From Synechococcus sp. WH 8109 (GTDB lineage Bacteria > Cyanobacteriota > Cyanobacteriia > PCC-6307 > Cyanobiaceae), in contig NZ_CP006882.1 of the NCBI RefSeq assembly GCF_000161795.2, positions 682,001 to 746,000 of the forward strand: DNA of 64,000 nucleotides, in the 5' to 3' direction. A model generated the notes under the pieces. It saw nothing but the letters and a program-made list of their open reading frames with translations. It ran no database searches and was not told where the DNA came from. This document shows, piece after piece, positions 47,289-54,697 of the stretch. Numbering within the stretch: the stretch's first letter is position 1; each line of letters starts with the position of its first letter. The position numbers and the translations under genes were made by a program.

Positions 47289-47499
47289 AGACGCTGCCCT
47301 CCGCTTGTGCGATGAAAAATGAGGGAGAAGCGGGTCGAGGGAAACCCGCTGCATGCACTTCCATCTCCCAACGCGTTTGCAGAGCTGCTCGCGTCAGCCG
47401 AACTATGACTCAAGCGAGAATGATTCCCGCTAAGTAGTAATGCCTAGCAATTGATATTGTTGTTCTGGAGGCAGAGCTGCTTCTAATGCAACTGTTTGG

Positions 47500-47527
47500 G
47501 GTGGGCTGAGGGGCCCGCCTCTTTTTA
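47500..47527 (+). terminator. Rho-independent terminator
   Basis: Stem GGTGGGCT / GGCCCGCC (8 bp with two G-T pairs) around GAGG, then TCTTTTTATT. It lies immediately before repeat copy 2; the transcript it ends is not identified. Confidence 0.7.
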
Positions 47528-47532
47528 TTCGC

Positions 47533-47891
47533 GACTACTGCTGTTGCTGTATCTGCTTCTTACTCAGTGACTTAGGCCGTTTTGACTGGCTTTCTGCTGC
47601 CTTCGTGATGGCTGAGCGCCAGCCCCGTAACTATTTCGAGACAAGCGGAGCCACGGTTGCATGGGGTGTGGCTCCGCCGCCTCGTTTCCTTTGCCCGGAG
47701 CCGAAGCTACTCAGTCGTAACCCTCCTGATCACGGCTAAGGCGAGTCACTTACTACCGAATCGCAGGCAGGGTGATCCGCGTGTTCGCTCTGTGCGGTTC
47801 ACCCGAGCCAAGTCCGCCCCACATCTGGCCGACTCGTCTCATCTTCACCATTAGTCAGGGATCATGAATCGCGACAACTTCCATTGGCTGG
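47533..47891. repeat. Diverged ~355-bp repeat, copy 2
   Basis: Counterpart of 46935-47288. The minus-strand frame is interrupted by two adjacent stops shortly before its shared ending (DQEGYD), and the plus-strand frame differs, so this copy looks more degraded for coding. The central hairpin is stronger (10-bp stem GCGGAGCCAC/GTGGCTCCGC). No transposase is encoded between the copies. Confidence 0.8.
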
Positions 47892-48422
47892 GGAGCCCCG
47901 TCCATTTCCCTGTGTGATTTCCCGCCCGTAGAGCTGGGTGAGGCTGTACCGCATTCCTGACGTGATCGACGTTTGTGGCCCTTGCGCGCAGGCTGGTAGG
48001 CGTCTCGTCGGGTGTCAGCGACATAAAGCAGCTAATTTCAAACTGAGATTTCCGGGAACTGAGAAATCCTGGACAAACCGCTGCCAAAATCGAAGCTTGC
48101 CCTCATATTTAGTGTCCAGACAGCCAATACGTCACTGTCTAGGCAGCACCGGGAGAGCGACCTGGTATCTGGCAGAGCCTCCATGGCACGAGCGATTGTC
48201 ATGGAGAGCTTTCTGCGCTCTTCAGGTCTCTGAAAAGAGTTAGTGCATTTGCACCAAGGTCTTGTATGGCGACGAACTTGTTCAAGCGGATACCGCATCG
48301 CTCGGGGAGAGGGTGCTCTCCTCGCGGTTCCGCAGCTCTTCTCACCTATATCGCTAAGCGGCTGTTAGCCCAACCGATAGAAGAAGCTGTCAGAGCCATG
48401 GGCCGCCAAACGTATTGAAAGT
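47892..48422. other. 531-bp stretch without a confident gene
   Basis: A minus-strand frame 48038-48298 (alternative start about 48208: MTIARAMEALPDTRS) could encode a short protein, but codon use is unconvincing. Nothing else is seen. Confidence 0.3.
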
Positions 48423-48566
48423 TCAGCTGTCATTTTCCTTAGATCTCGGATCGTTCTCCCTGTATATCGGCAGGTCGGTGGGCTGAGCCAGGACGTAAAC
48501 GACAGCCGCAGAGATAACTACGGTGACGATGACCAGAGCGGTGATCGCTGTCGAGTAGTCGTTCAA
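48423..48566 (-). CDS. Membrane microprotein with DYSTAI...QP motif, 47 aa
   Basis: Starts at TTG 48566 and reads LNDYSTAITALVIVTVVISA... QPTDLPIYRENDPRS. One transmembrane helix follows the DYSTAI start; a QP pair ends it. It overlaps the upstream gene by four bases (TTGA). The plus-strand gene at 50609 has the same D-Y-[ST]-T-A-I / helix / QP layout, so these are two members of one small family. Confidence 0.6.
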   Translation of the reverse strand: MNDYSTAITALVIVTVVISAAVVYVLAQPTDLPIYRENDPRSKENDS

Positions 48567-48745
48567 GCTTCAATTTCAGCCTTTTTGTCGACCGTCTCTT
48601 TGACTTCTTCAGTGGTTGCTTCAGCTGATTTGGACTTGCTGTAAGAGCAACCGCCAGCGTTAGCGACGTTGGCGAAAGCAGCCATAACCATGCTTGAGAT
48701 GATCACGGTGCCACCGAAGAAGGCAATGTTCGGATGACGGTTCAA
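48563..48745 (-). CDS. Exported or anchored microprotein, 60 aa
   Basis: Reads from TTG 48745 (LNRHPNIAFFGGTVI): one hydrophobic segment ending AFANVANAGG, then a charged tail (EATTEEVKETVDKKAEIEA). It could be an anchored or exported protein. Its stop overlaps the start of the next gene by four bases, so translation is likely coupled. Confidence 0.6.
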   Translation of the reverse strand: MNRHPNIAFFGGTVIISSMVMAAFANVANAGGCSYSKSKSAEATTEEVKETVDKKAEIEA

Positions 48746-48828
48746 GAGAGATAGACCTAATAGAAGGCGTCCCTATCGACTCAATTCACCCATTGGGGAC
48801 GATTGGTAGCCGTTGCTTCTTAAGCGAT

Positions 48829-48945
48829 TCAGTCTTCTGAACTGCGATCACGCCGATACCGATCAGGGCTGAAAAACCAAATAATCAGCCGGGTGCTGAA
48901 CCAGGCGAGCAAGACGCCCAGAGCTATCGAGACAAGCGCCTCCAC
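48829..48945 (-). CDS. Membrane microprotein, 38 aa
   Basis: From GTG 48945 reads VEALVSIALGVLLAWFSTRL followed by IIWFFSPDRYRRDRSSED. A single hydrophobic helix with a positively charged C-terminus suggests an inner-membrane microprotein. It lies just upstream of the other two minus-strand genes (48745 and 48566). Confidence 0.4.
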   Translation of the reverse strand: MEALVSIALGVLLAWFSTRLIIWFFSPDRYRRDRSSED

Positions 48946-49029
48946 AACAAGTCTTCAGAGAACATCAGCCGGAGCTGGATGTCCTAAATATGGCGTGCTG
49001 ATCAAGGGCTAAAGAGCGACCGTTAACGG

Positions 49030-49176
49030 TCAGTCGCGAACTGGTTCGTGCTTGTCGTTGGGTGCCTCCGCCTGAGGCTGAGGTTTGGCTGCTGACTTTG
49101 AAGCCAGAGAAGCCTCTAGACGCTGTAGCTGCGCTTCACGCAGAGCGACGTAGATCCTGAGGGTGTGGTCAGTCAT
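49030..49176 (-). CDS. Microprotein, 48 aa
   Basis: Reads MTDHTLRIYVALREAQLQRL then a low-complexity, Ala/Lys/Pro/Gln-rich tail. Amphipathic N-terminal helix. ATG start. No family recognised. Confidence 0.45.
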   Translation of the reverse strand: MTDHTLRIYVALREAQLQRLEASLASKSAAKPQPQAEAPNDKHEPVRD

Positions 49177-49343
49177 CGATTGGCGTTTCCAACAGCGAGA
49201 GGCTCAGGGCCTAGTGCTGTCGAAAGGGGGCCTACAGATCAGAAGACTGGCGAACCATAAGGAGCCACAGGCGGCAGACCACCGAGCAGAGATATCTATT
49301 GTCAGCGACCTCGGATCTTTGGCCGCGTCGGCGGACTCACAGG

Positions 49344-49371
49344 TGAAAAGAAACCCCTGCCTTGGCAGGGG
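49344..49371 (-). terminator. Rho-independent terminator
   Basis: Stem CCCCTGCC / GGCAGGGG with a two-base loop, then TTTCTTTTC on the minus strand. It lies just past the stop of the 57-aa Cys-containing gene (49396-49569). Confidence 0.8.
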
Positions 49372-49395
49372 AGCGCGCATGAGGGCCTTGGGCGC

Positions 49396-49569
49396 CTAGC
49401 TGTCGTTTTTGTAAAGCTTGCAAGCCTCGCTCTCAGCCAATGTTGGATCGGTAGAGCAAAGGTGGCGCATCAAGCCTTCTTGATCGTGAGGTGAAAGGCT
49501 GCCATCGCCACCCCACTTCATGCAGGTGTTCAGGGTGCAATCGAGAGGTTTTCTTGGTCCGACAGACAT
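49396..49569 (-). CDS. Cysteine-containing microprotein, 57 aa
   Basis: Reads MSVGPRKPLDCTLNTCMKWG and continues with a helix-rich segment, ending ACKLYKNDS. Four Cys (DCTLNTC, HLC, ACK) could form two disulfides or a metal site. ATG start and its own terminator support a real gene. Confidence 0.55.
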   Translation of the reverse strand: MSVGPRKPLDCTLNTCMKWGGDGSLSPHDQEGLMRHLCSTDPTLAESEACKLYKNDS

Positions 49570-49642
49570 GTGACCCTCCGTATTGGGTCAACTGACATTG
49601 GCGTTGTTTTTCCATTGCGGGATCAAAAAAACACAAATCTTG

Positions 49643-49855
49643 TTAGGGACTCAACACAATTGGCGAGGCTTTCTTCCTTTCGGTCCGCTTGATCCCGCAC
49701 CCCACTACAGGTGCCCAACCCATCTCTTCCTGACGGCTCAGTGCCAAGAGCTTGCAAGCTTCCAGTTCAATGCGGCATTGCGCTCCGGAAGAGCTGCAAT
49801 TGCCAGCAGAAATTTCTGAGACCTTTCGTACAGGCATGAACCTGAAAGTCCCCAT
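49643..49855 (-). CDS. Small hypothetical protein, 70 aa
   Basis: Reads MGTFRFMPVRKVSEISAGNC. Its C-terminal block (LEACKLLALSRQEEMGWAP) is similar to the end of a minus-strand frame at 58236-58343 (KKRCNLWAPTCQKEVGWAP). The two frames share the Cys-x-hydrophobic...QxExGWAP pattern, suggesting a small paralog family. Confidence 0.5.
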   Translation of the reverse strand: MGTFRFMPVRKVSEISAGNCSSSGAQCRIELEACKLLALSRQEEMGWAPVVGCGIKRTERKKASPIVLSP

Positions 49856-49988
49856 GCCACCTCATGTGGAGCCCCTCTCCCCTTGTTCAAGGTGTGAGCT
49901 GTCCGAGTGTGTTGTTGTTTGCGTTGTGATTTCTCGAAGGACACTTCTCTAAGATCGACTGCAATGACGGGATTTATAACTTCTAGAA

Positions 49989-50284
49989 CCATCGGAAAGC
50001 GATGGGTGCTCGGCAGCGGCGCGGAGTAGTGCGGGTGGTAAACGACCGGAAGCGGCAAAGGGTTGTCTCAACCGGGATTGCTCAGCCCCATTCAAGGGTC
50101 AGGCAGGCTGCTGGTGCAGCAACCAGTCGTTGAAGCCACTGGTGTTCAGTTCGCTGATGCAGCTCTGCAGTTTGCGCAGATGGCTCTGCTTGATCTGGGT
50201 GAGTCGCTGTCCTTCCTGGGTTGTTGGCCCGACGCGGATTCGCTGCTGATTGAGCAGGTCCATCTCGCGGTCGAGATGTTCCAT
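49989..50284. repeat. 296-bp direct repeat, right copy
   Basis: Identical copy of 44058-44353. Right of it the small coiled-coil gene continues intact; left of it the deacetylase frame is lost. Together the copies bracket 5635 bp (44354-49988). Confidence 0.97.
49990..50058 (-). pseudogene. Deacetylase 5' fragment in the right repeat
   Basis: The first 23 codons of the histone-deacetylase gene (MPLPVVYHPHYSAPLPSTHR...) lie here, then the frame runs into island sequence. An ORF can be extended as far as 49738, producing a chimera with no resemblance to the enzyme. This is a by-product of the duplication. Confidence 0.8.
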
Positions 50285-50350
50285 CAGGTTGAGCAGTGCA
50301 TAGCCCTGCTTTATCTCCTGCGCGCTGAGCTGCTTAGAGAAGTGACCCAT
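50099..50350 (-). CDS. Small coiled-coil protein, 83 aa
   Basis: Intact gene (MGHFSKQLSAQEIKQGYAL then a heptad-like DREMDLLNQQ... segment). Its C-terminal 61 codons are duplicated at 44168-44353. It is the original neighbour of the deacetylase gene, now about 6 kb away. No functional match. Confidence 0.65.
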   Translation of the reverse strand: MGHFSKQLSAQEIKQGYALLNLMEHLDREMDLLNQQRIRVGPTTQEGQRLTQIKQSHLRKLQSCISELNTSGFNDWLLHQQPA

Positions 50351-50420
50351 TGGGCAGCCCTTAAGGATTACTTCATTATCTCACGATGAGGCGTGCTGGA
50401 CCCATTGTGGGGTCTTGAAA

Positions 50421-50447
50421 AGGGCTGCCGGAGCATCCGGCAGCCCT
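50421..50447 (-). terminator. Strong hairpin, possible minus-strand terminator
   Basis: A perfect 12-bp stem AGGGCTGCCGGA / TCCGGCAGCCCT around a three-base loop; on the minus strand only TTTT follows, a short T run. It lies 71 bp upstream of the 83-aa gene, so it may end an unseen minus-strand transcript or fold in its leader. Confidence 0.45.
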
Positions 50448-50608
50448 GGTCCGTGTGTGAGGGGTGTCTCATTCCCCGAATGAAGTGTGATGGCAGCGGC
50501 CTTGTAAAGGATGACCAGGTTCTGGTGAGGGCGTGTCCAGGTGTGACTGGCGTGTTCGCTGCTTCTTCACCCTGGACTGGTTAAGGTCTGCAGGAATGGG
50601 GTCATGGC

Positions 50609-50734
50609 ATGGGTGACTACACGACAGCGATCTGGGTCACCATTGGCCTGACGGTCGCCCTAACAGTTCCTGTCGTTTGGCAGTTTCTCCAGCCCAACGA
50701 CGATGATTTCGGTGATCTCACCCGCAGAAAGTGA
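50609..50734 (+). CDS. Membrane microprotein with DYTTAI...QP motif, 41 aa
   Basis: Reads MGDYTTAIWVTIGLTVALTV then PVVWQFLQPNDDDF. One transmembrane helix between a DYTTAI start and a QP end, acidic tail. It overlaps the next gene's GTG (TGA inside GTGA), a tight coupling. It resembles the minus-strand gene at 48423-48566. Confidence 0.6.
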   Translation: MGDYTTAIWVTIGLTVALTVPVVWQFLQPNDDDFGDLTRRK

Positions 50735-50975
50735 GCCAACACGACGCGGTTACCATTCGCTGCTGGCAATTGACGGGTGAAACACCTCGCGAGGACATGG
50801 TTCCCGGTATTGACGAACGTGATGTTCGTGAACGGATCAATGTGCTTTTGTCCGACAATTTCGCTGCCTGTCTGGCCATCGTGTTCCCGAGGCGTTGATC
50901 GGCCCCGACTCCCCCGAAGGCATTGCTGTGTCCCATCGGGTTGCCGTCATGCACTATCTGCTCGACATCGGGTAG
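50731..50975 (+). pseudogene. Frameshifted small protein
   Basis: From GTG 50731 the frame reads SQHDAVTIRCWQLTGETPRE and stops at 50898. A shift of one base near 50870-50890 rejoins a clear continuation, VPEALIGPDSPEGIAVSHR... ending at TAG 50975. The two parts make one plausible 81-residue protein, so a single-base deletion is likely. It starts in overlap with the DYTTAI microprotein. Confidence 0.55.
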
Positions 50976-51311
50976 GCGATGAGACCCGTTGCAAAGGTTT
51001 CGAGCCATCTCCGTCTTCTTTGATTGAGCTGGTGTCCGGTTCTGGCGAGAACTGGATGGCATGGCAGCAGATCGCCCACGATCGATCTGCACCCTTCAGT
51101 CTTTTTGCCCGGCAGCTCCACCCATCAACAGGATGGCAACCGTCCTGTTGATGGGAAGGACTGACTCCAACCCAGCACATGAATCAAAGAACCAATAGAG
51201 GGGAGCCAAGCCATCCTGAGTTGATTTGAGGGGCGTCGGAGTGGATGGACACACTCCAGCCAATGACTAAGAGGGTTTATTCCTTTGTCTGTTGCAGGCT
51301 TGAATTGCCTA
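50976..51311. other. 336-bp stretch without a confident gene
   Basis: Overlapping minus-strand frames in this stretch are not protein-like. No hairpin or regulatory signal stands out. Confidence 0.3.
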
Positions 51312-51470
51312 TTAGTTCTTGGGGCGGTGGAAGGGGGCTGCGGAAGACTCGAGCTTGGCGTGGGCCTTGTCTGCCTTCTCCAGAATCTTCTGAGCCTCAT
51401 CGCGGGTCAGGCACTCCTCAGCGGCGAGCTGGAGGGACTCGAGGCGTGAGTGGGCGGTGCTTGTCTTCAT
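51312..51470 (-). CDS. Helical microprotein, 52 aa
   Basis: Reads MKTSTAHSRLESLQLAAEECL and DEAQKILEKADKAHAKLE: an Ala/Lys/Glu-rich helical protein with one Cys. A GGAGAG ribosome binding site lies at the right distance. Too short for the default gene length. Confidence 0.55.
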   Translation of the reverse strand: MKTSTAHSRLESLQLAAEECLTRDEAQKILEKADKAHAKLESSAAPFHRPKN

Positions 51471-51626
51471 CTCTCCATAACCGATTCATAACCTTCTATC
51501 GCAGAACGCCTGCAACATCAAGCGTTTCAACTGAAACAGGGGATTTGTCAGAGCTTGGCGTCGGCCAAATGGTTGAGGAGTGCAGTGTCTCAATTGCACT
51601 GCCTGCCCCATTGGCCGCTGATCGAT

Positions 51627-51824
51627 TCAGTTGCAGCCAAACACGCCAAAAGTGATCTGGCTGGCGATCCCATGTCCCGTCAGGGCTTCCGTCAGCACGC
51701 CCACCACAAAACCGATCATGGCAACACGGCCATTGAGGAGCTCTGCTCGCTCGAAACGCTCACTGCGAATTTGAGCTGCTGCGGCGCTTTGGAACCATTC
51801 GTCGTTTGAAGTTGAAGAGGCCAT
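51627..51824 (-). CDS. hli: High-light-inducible protein (HLIP)
   Basis: A 65-residue single-helix protein with the chlorophyll a/b-binding motif (RFERAELLNGRVAMIGFVVGV), as in Hli proteins that bind pigment and protect photosystems. N-terminus MASSTSNDEWFQSAAAAQ. It lies on the minus strand in the accessory region, near small hypothetical genes. Confidence 0.93.
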   Translation of the reverse strand: MASSTSNDEWFQSAAAAQIRSERFERAELLNGRVAMIGFVVGVLTEALTGHGIASQITFGVFGCN

Positions 51825-51968
51825 CAGTGAATGATTAGTTGCGAAATGTTAAGGCCTCTGTAACGGTTTGTAAATGGGTGGCGCTTCGGCTCCCTAAGAA
51901 GCATCACCAACTGCTGCCAAGCGGTTCGGTCCGTAGCCAGACCGGATGTAGGCGCATTCCATACAGTC

Positions 51969-52199
51969 ATGTCAACATCTCGAAACCGAGCCCACAGTCG
52001 CTTCTCCTCCCGTCGAATCGACCAGGAGCTGCAGGGAGCCCAAGACGCCTTGATTGCTTTTGAGGGGTATGGCTCCAACGGGCCGATGTTGCATTCCTCG
52101 GCGTTGCAGAGGCCTGCTGGTCGACGCTCAGACGCCTTGGTCGACAGGCTGTTCGCGCCGCTTCATCAACTCTTGGCTGCGTTCAGCCGGCGGAATTGA
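51969..52199 (+). CDS. Small hypothetical protein, 76 aa
   Basis: Reads MSTSRNRAHSRFSSRRIDQE with a helical centre (LQGAQDALIAFEGYG) and a basic C-terminus (APLHQLLAAFSRRN). Highly basic N-terminus. No family recognised. Confidence 0.45.
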   Translation: MSTSRNRAHSRFSSRRIDQELQGAQDALIAFEGYGSNGPMLHSSALQRPAGRRSDALVDRLFAPLHQLLAAFSRRN

Positions 52200-52200
52200 A

Positions 52201-52377
52201 TTAACGGGTGTAGCGAGGACCACGTTGTTGATTCCTTCGTTGTTGGGATCCAACGGCCAGGTGGTGAAGTTCCTCTGGATTCAATGGACGCACTGCAGAA
52301 ATGAGTGCGTCATCAGTCCAATAGTCGGGACTGTCGAGAACTCCCAACCGCAATGGGCAGGATGGGCCAGAAATCAT
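52201..52377 (-). CDS. Small hypothetical protein, 58 aa
   Basis: From ATG 52377 reads MISGPSCPLRLGVLDSPDYW with an acidic core and basic tail. The frame is open a little further to 52413. Convergent with the preceding plus-strand gene. No match recognised. Confidence 0.4.
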   Translation of the reverse strand: MISGPSCPLRLGVLDSPDYWTDDALISAVRPLNPEELHHLAVGSQQRRNQQRGPRYTR

Positions 52378-52812
52378 GGCTTCTCCTTTAAGGATGTCTT
52401 CAGCATGAAGCATCGTAATTCCTAGGGGTTAAAGCCTCCTGCTCTAGATTTAGTGTCTCCCAAAAGCAGTCTCCCCGGCACTAGATGCAGTGCTGCTGTT
52501 GCATGGTCTGGCCTCTTCAAGCATGTTCACCAGAGTCTTAAGTGAGTGTTGACATCCACTACATCTGGTGTTTGGTGAGTATTATTTTTTTATTGCATCA
52601 AGATTGGTGCAGATCGCCGGGTGATGGGGATTGCCTTGGCTATTGAGCCGCTCTAGGGATGGAGCGGTTTTTTTTTCTGCACCGTACGATTTATACCCTT
52701 GGTGACCCGTGGATCAAGTCCGCTGAGGCTGGATCAGGTCAGCTGTGCGTCTGCACCTGTGACCCTTACTTGGAGAGTTTCAAGGCGGAGGCCGGGCGAA
52801 TTGAGCAGTTGT
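52378..52812. other. 435-bp gap, possible small RNA at 52560-52676
   Basis: No coding frame. The stretch 52560-52676 ends in a strong terminator, and TTGACA (about 52550) lies upstream with a doubtful -10 spacing, so a short noncoding transcript is possible. No match to a known family. Confidence 0.35.
52648..52676 (+). terminator. Rho-independent terminator
   Basis: Stem CCGCTCTA / TGGAGCGG (one G-T pair) around GGGA, then nine T. No plus-strand protein gene ends just before it, which suggests a noncoding transcript. Confidence 0.8.
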
Positions 52813-53610
52813 TTAATGGGTAGTTTGTGGTTGTTCGTGGCCAAGAAGGATGTAGGCTCTCAAGAAGTTAAGAACAGCAGCTAGATAGAGGAAAAATTCT
52901 GCCCACTCCTGATCGATATTGATAACAAGTTCTGTTCCCGACTCTTTCGCCACAAAGTAAGACAGAAATGCCGCACAGAAGAAGAGGGGCCAGAAGTATC
53001 GCGGTAATTAAAGTTGCTGTTGGGAATCGGACTTCCATCCAGGATCGTTGTGCGCATCAATCGGATTGAAGGTCGCCACAGCACCAACACCAAAAGCAAG
53101 ACCGAAACCAGGAAAAGATTGAGGTCGAGCTAATTCTGGAAGAACTCAAGGTTGTGGAGAGTTATCTGGTTTTGGGCGTTGACTGCAGCGATTTTCTCAG
53201 GTGTTGTCCAGCCGAACAGGATTTGCCCCCAGGCAATCTCTTCCAGGCCAACCAACAGCATGACGAAAGCAATTCGCGTAAACCACTGAATGCAGGCGCA
53301 TGGACAAGCGCTTCAGGAAATCTTTGGAGAAGAGCCACCCTATCCACGCGGATATAAAAAGAATCAAAGCTTGTGAATACTCCAGAATTCCTCTTTCGCC
53401 AAGCAGGCGTTTGTAGCGATAAATGTCCTGAACAGCAAGTTTTAGTAAAGCAATGCAGCCGATGACGAATGATGTAAGGGTGAGCATGAGAAAGGCGCGT
53501 CGTGCGCGTGCTGAAGGATTATTTTCTGACAGCAGTTTTGTTATGAATGTTGAGTTTCGAAAAAATCGTCCTGCCGCGACCAAGATCAAGCCAGCTCTAT
53601 CACGTTGCAA
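52813..53610 (-). pseudogene. Decayed integral membrane protein
   Basis: Three frames together make a coherent membrane protein. The first (from about 53610) ends near LFSKDFLKRLSMRLHSVV. The second carries IAFVMLLVGLEEIAWGQILFGWTTPE and LHNLEFFQN, an EE-x-WGQ...N-x-Q...LHNL pattern like a family of uncharacterised bacterial membrane proteins; it then meets TAG at 53130. The third ends WPLFFCAAFLSYFVAKESG... down to TAA 52813. At least two frameshifts and one stop make it nonfunctional. Confidence 0.65.
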
Positions 53611-53950
53611 CTCAGGCCAAGGGGAAGCATCAAGCCAAAAAGTGCTGGTGAATTAATAAAGAGAGACCCCGTGAACAGCTATTCCAAACCACACGAGGGC
53701 CTGGCGGCAGATCCGCTGCACCGTTTTTTTCTCTGGTCAAGCTCTCGGATCGCCTCTTTTCTGGGGACGGATCAGCCTCGAAGCCGTGCGTTACGGAGCG
53801 CTTCACGAAGCAGCCTTCTCCTTAGGAAGAGGTTATGAAGCGATCTCGTGGATTTGTGCTGGGGGAATCAGGATTCTTATCCGGTCACGCGGGCATCTCG
53901 GAATAACGCAGTGGTCGAACCAGTGAGATCGATCTTGGGGGGATGGGACC
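53611..53950. other. 340-bp stretch without a confident gene
   Basis: A plus-strand frame (about 53670-53838) starts with GTG (VNSYSKPHEGLAADPLHR), rich in Arg and Ser, not convincing. No hairpin seen. Confidence 0.3.
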
Positions 53951-54097
53951 TCAACCAGCCAATCTGGCTTGCCGAATCGATTCAAAATCGATACCCATCA
54001 CTTTGGTTAGAACGAGGTATCCGCTCCAAGCGACAACGTTGAGGCCAAGAGCCCAGAGATAGAGCGTGCGTCTGGCTTGGGTTAAGTCTTCGCTCAT
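53951..54097 (-). CDS. Membrane microprotein, 48 aa
   Basis: Reads MSEDLTQARRTLYLWALGLN with one hydrophobic segment (ALGLNVVAWSGYLVL) and a charged tail. ATG start. It lies three bases downstream of the next gene in the same orientation, so the two are probably cotranscribed. Confidence 0.5.
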   Translation of the reverse strand: MSEDLTQARRTLYLWALGLNVVAWSGYLVLTKVMGIDFESIRQARLAG

Positions 54098-54100
54098 CGG

Positions 54101-54277
54101 TTATTTCCGGTTCAATAGGCACCAGGCACCATAGAGGGCAAGGCCGAGCAGGATCGAGGGAAAGATTGCGCGCAGCAGTGTTAATCCAATCAGGACTACC
54201 ACAAGTGTGATCGCAGATCGCTTCACCATGGCTTTGTTGCTGTCAGTCATGTACTGCCAGCGTGGAATCAAGGCCAT
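54101..54277 (-). CDS. Membrane microprotein, 58 aa
   Basis: From ATG 54277 reads MALIPRWQYMTDSNKAMVKR then a hydrophobic helix (SAITLVVVLIGLTLLRAIF, with a second segment SILLGLALYGAWCLL). A shorter alternative starts at 54250. Likely a two-helix membrane protein. Confidence 0.5.
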   Translation of the reverse strand: MALIPRWQYMTDSNKAMVKRSAITLVVVLIGLTLLRAIFPSILLGLALYGAWCLLNRK

Positions 54278-54422
54278 CACAACAAAGATGCTGAACAGCG
54301 TTCTAGGGGACTTGGACTCAAATTGCCAACCTTCATCTCAGGCTGGTCAGTCCGCCATTGAATGCCTTGGTTAGATGCCTGTTAAGCCGCTGGCTTTGGT
54401 TTTGATGAACCAGCTTGTGACT

Positions 54423-54611
54423 TCAGCAATCGTATTCGAGATGAGATTTCTGCTCACGCTTGCCAGAATTGGCTTCTTTCATCTGTGATTCGTCATAAGC
54501 CCAGTCGCTGTAAATCCTTGATTCTGAAAAGCTCTTTTTAAGACGAAGTGAGGTGATGCGTTGGCCAAGTAGTTCGAACGACCACTTTGCTGCTGAAAGA
54601 ACCTTGCCCAT
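54423..54611 (-). CDS. Small hypothetical protein, 62 aa
   Basis: From ATG 54611 reads MGKVLSAAKWSFELLGQRIT with a charged C-terminus (GKREQKSHLEYDC). An upstream ATG at 54626 is possible. No family recognised. Confidence 0.45.
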   Translation of the reverse strand: MGKVLSAAKWSFELLGQRITSLRLKKSFSESRIYSDWAYDESQMKEANSGKREQKSHLEYDC

Positions 54612-54697
54612 GACACCTCTTTGCAATGCTACCCATGTGATAGCCCATGGATATCAATTGAACATTGGTGCATATGCTTATTGAGGCTCCGTTTGAT

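Noticed and set aside
49738-50058. A 106-aa minus-strand frame starting like the deacetylase
   Set aside because: Only the first 23 codons belong to the deacetylase; the rest is island sequence joined by the duplication.
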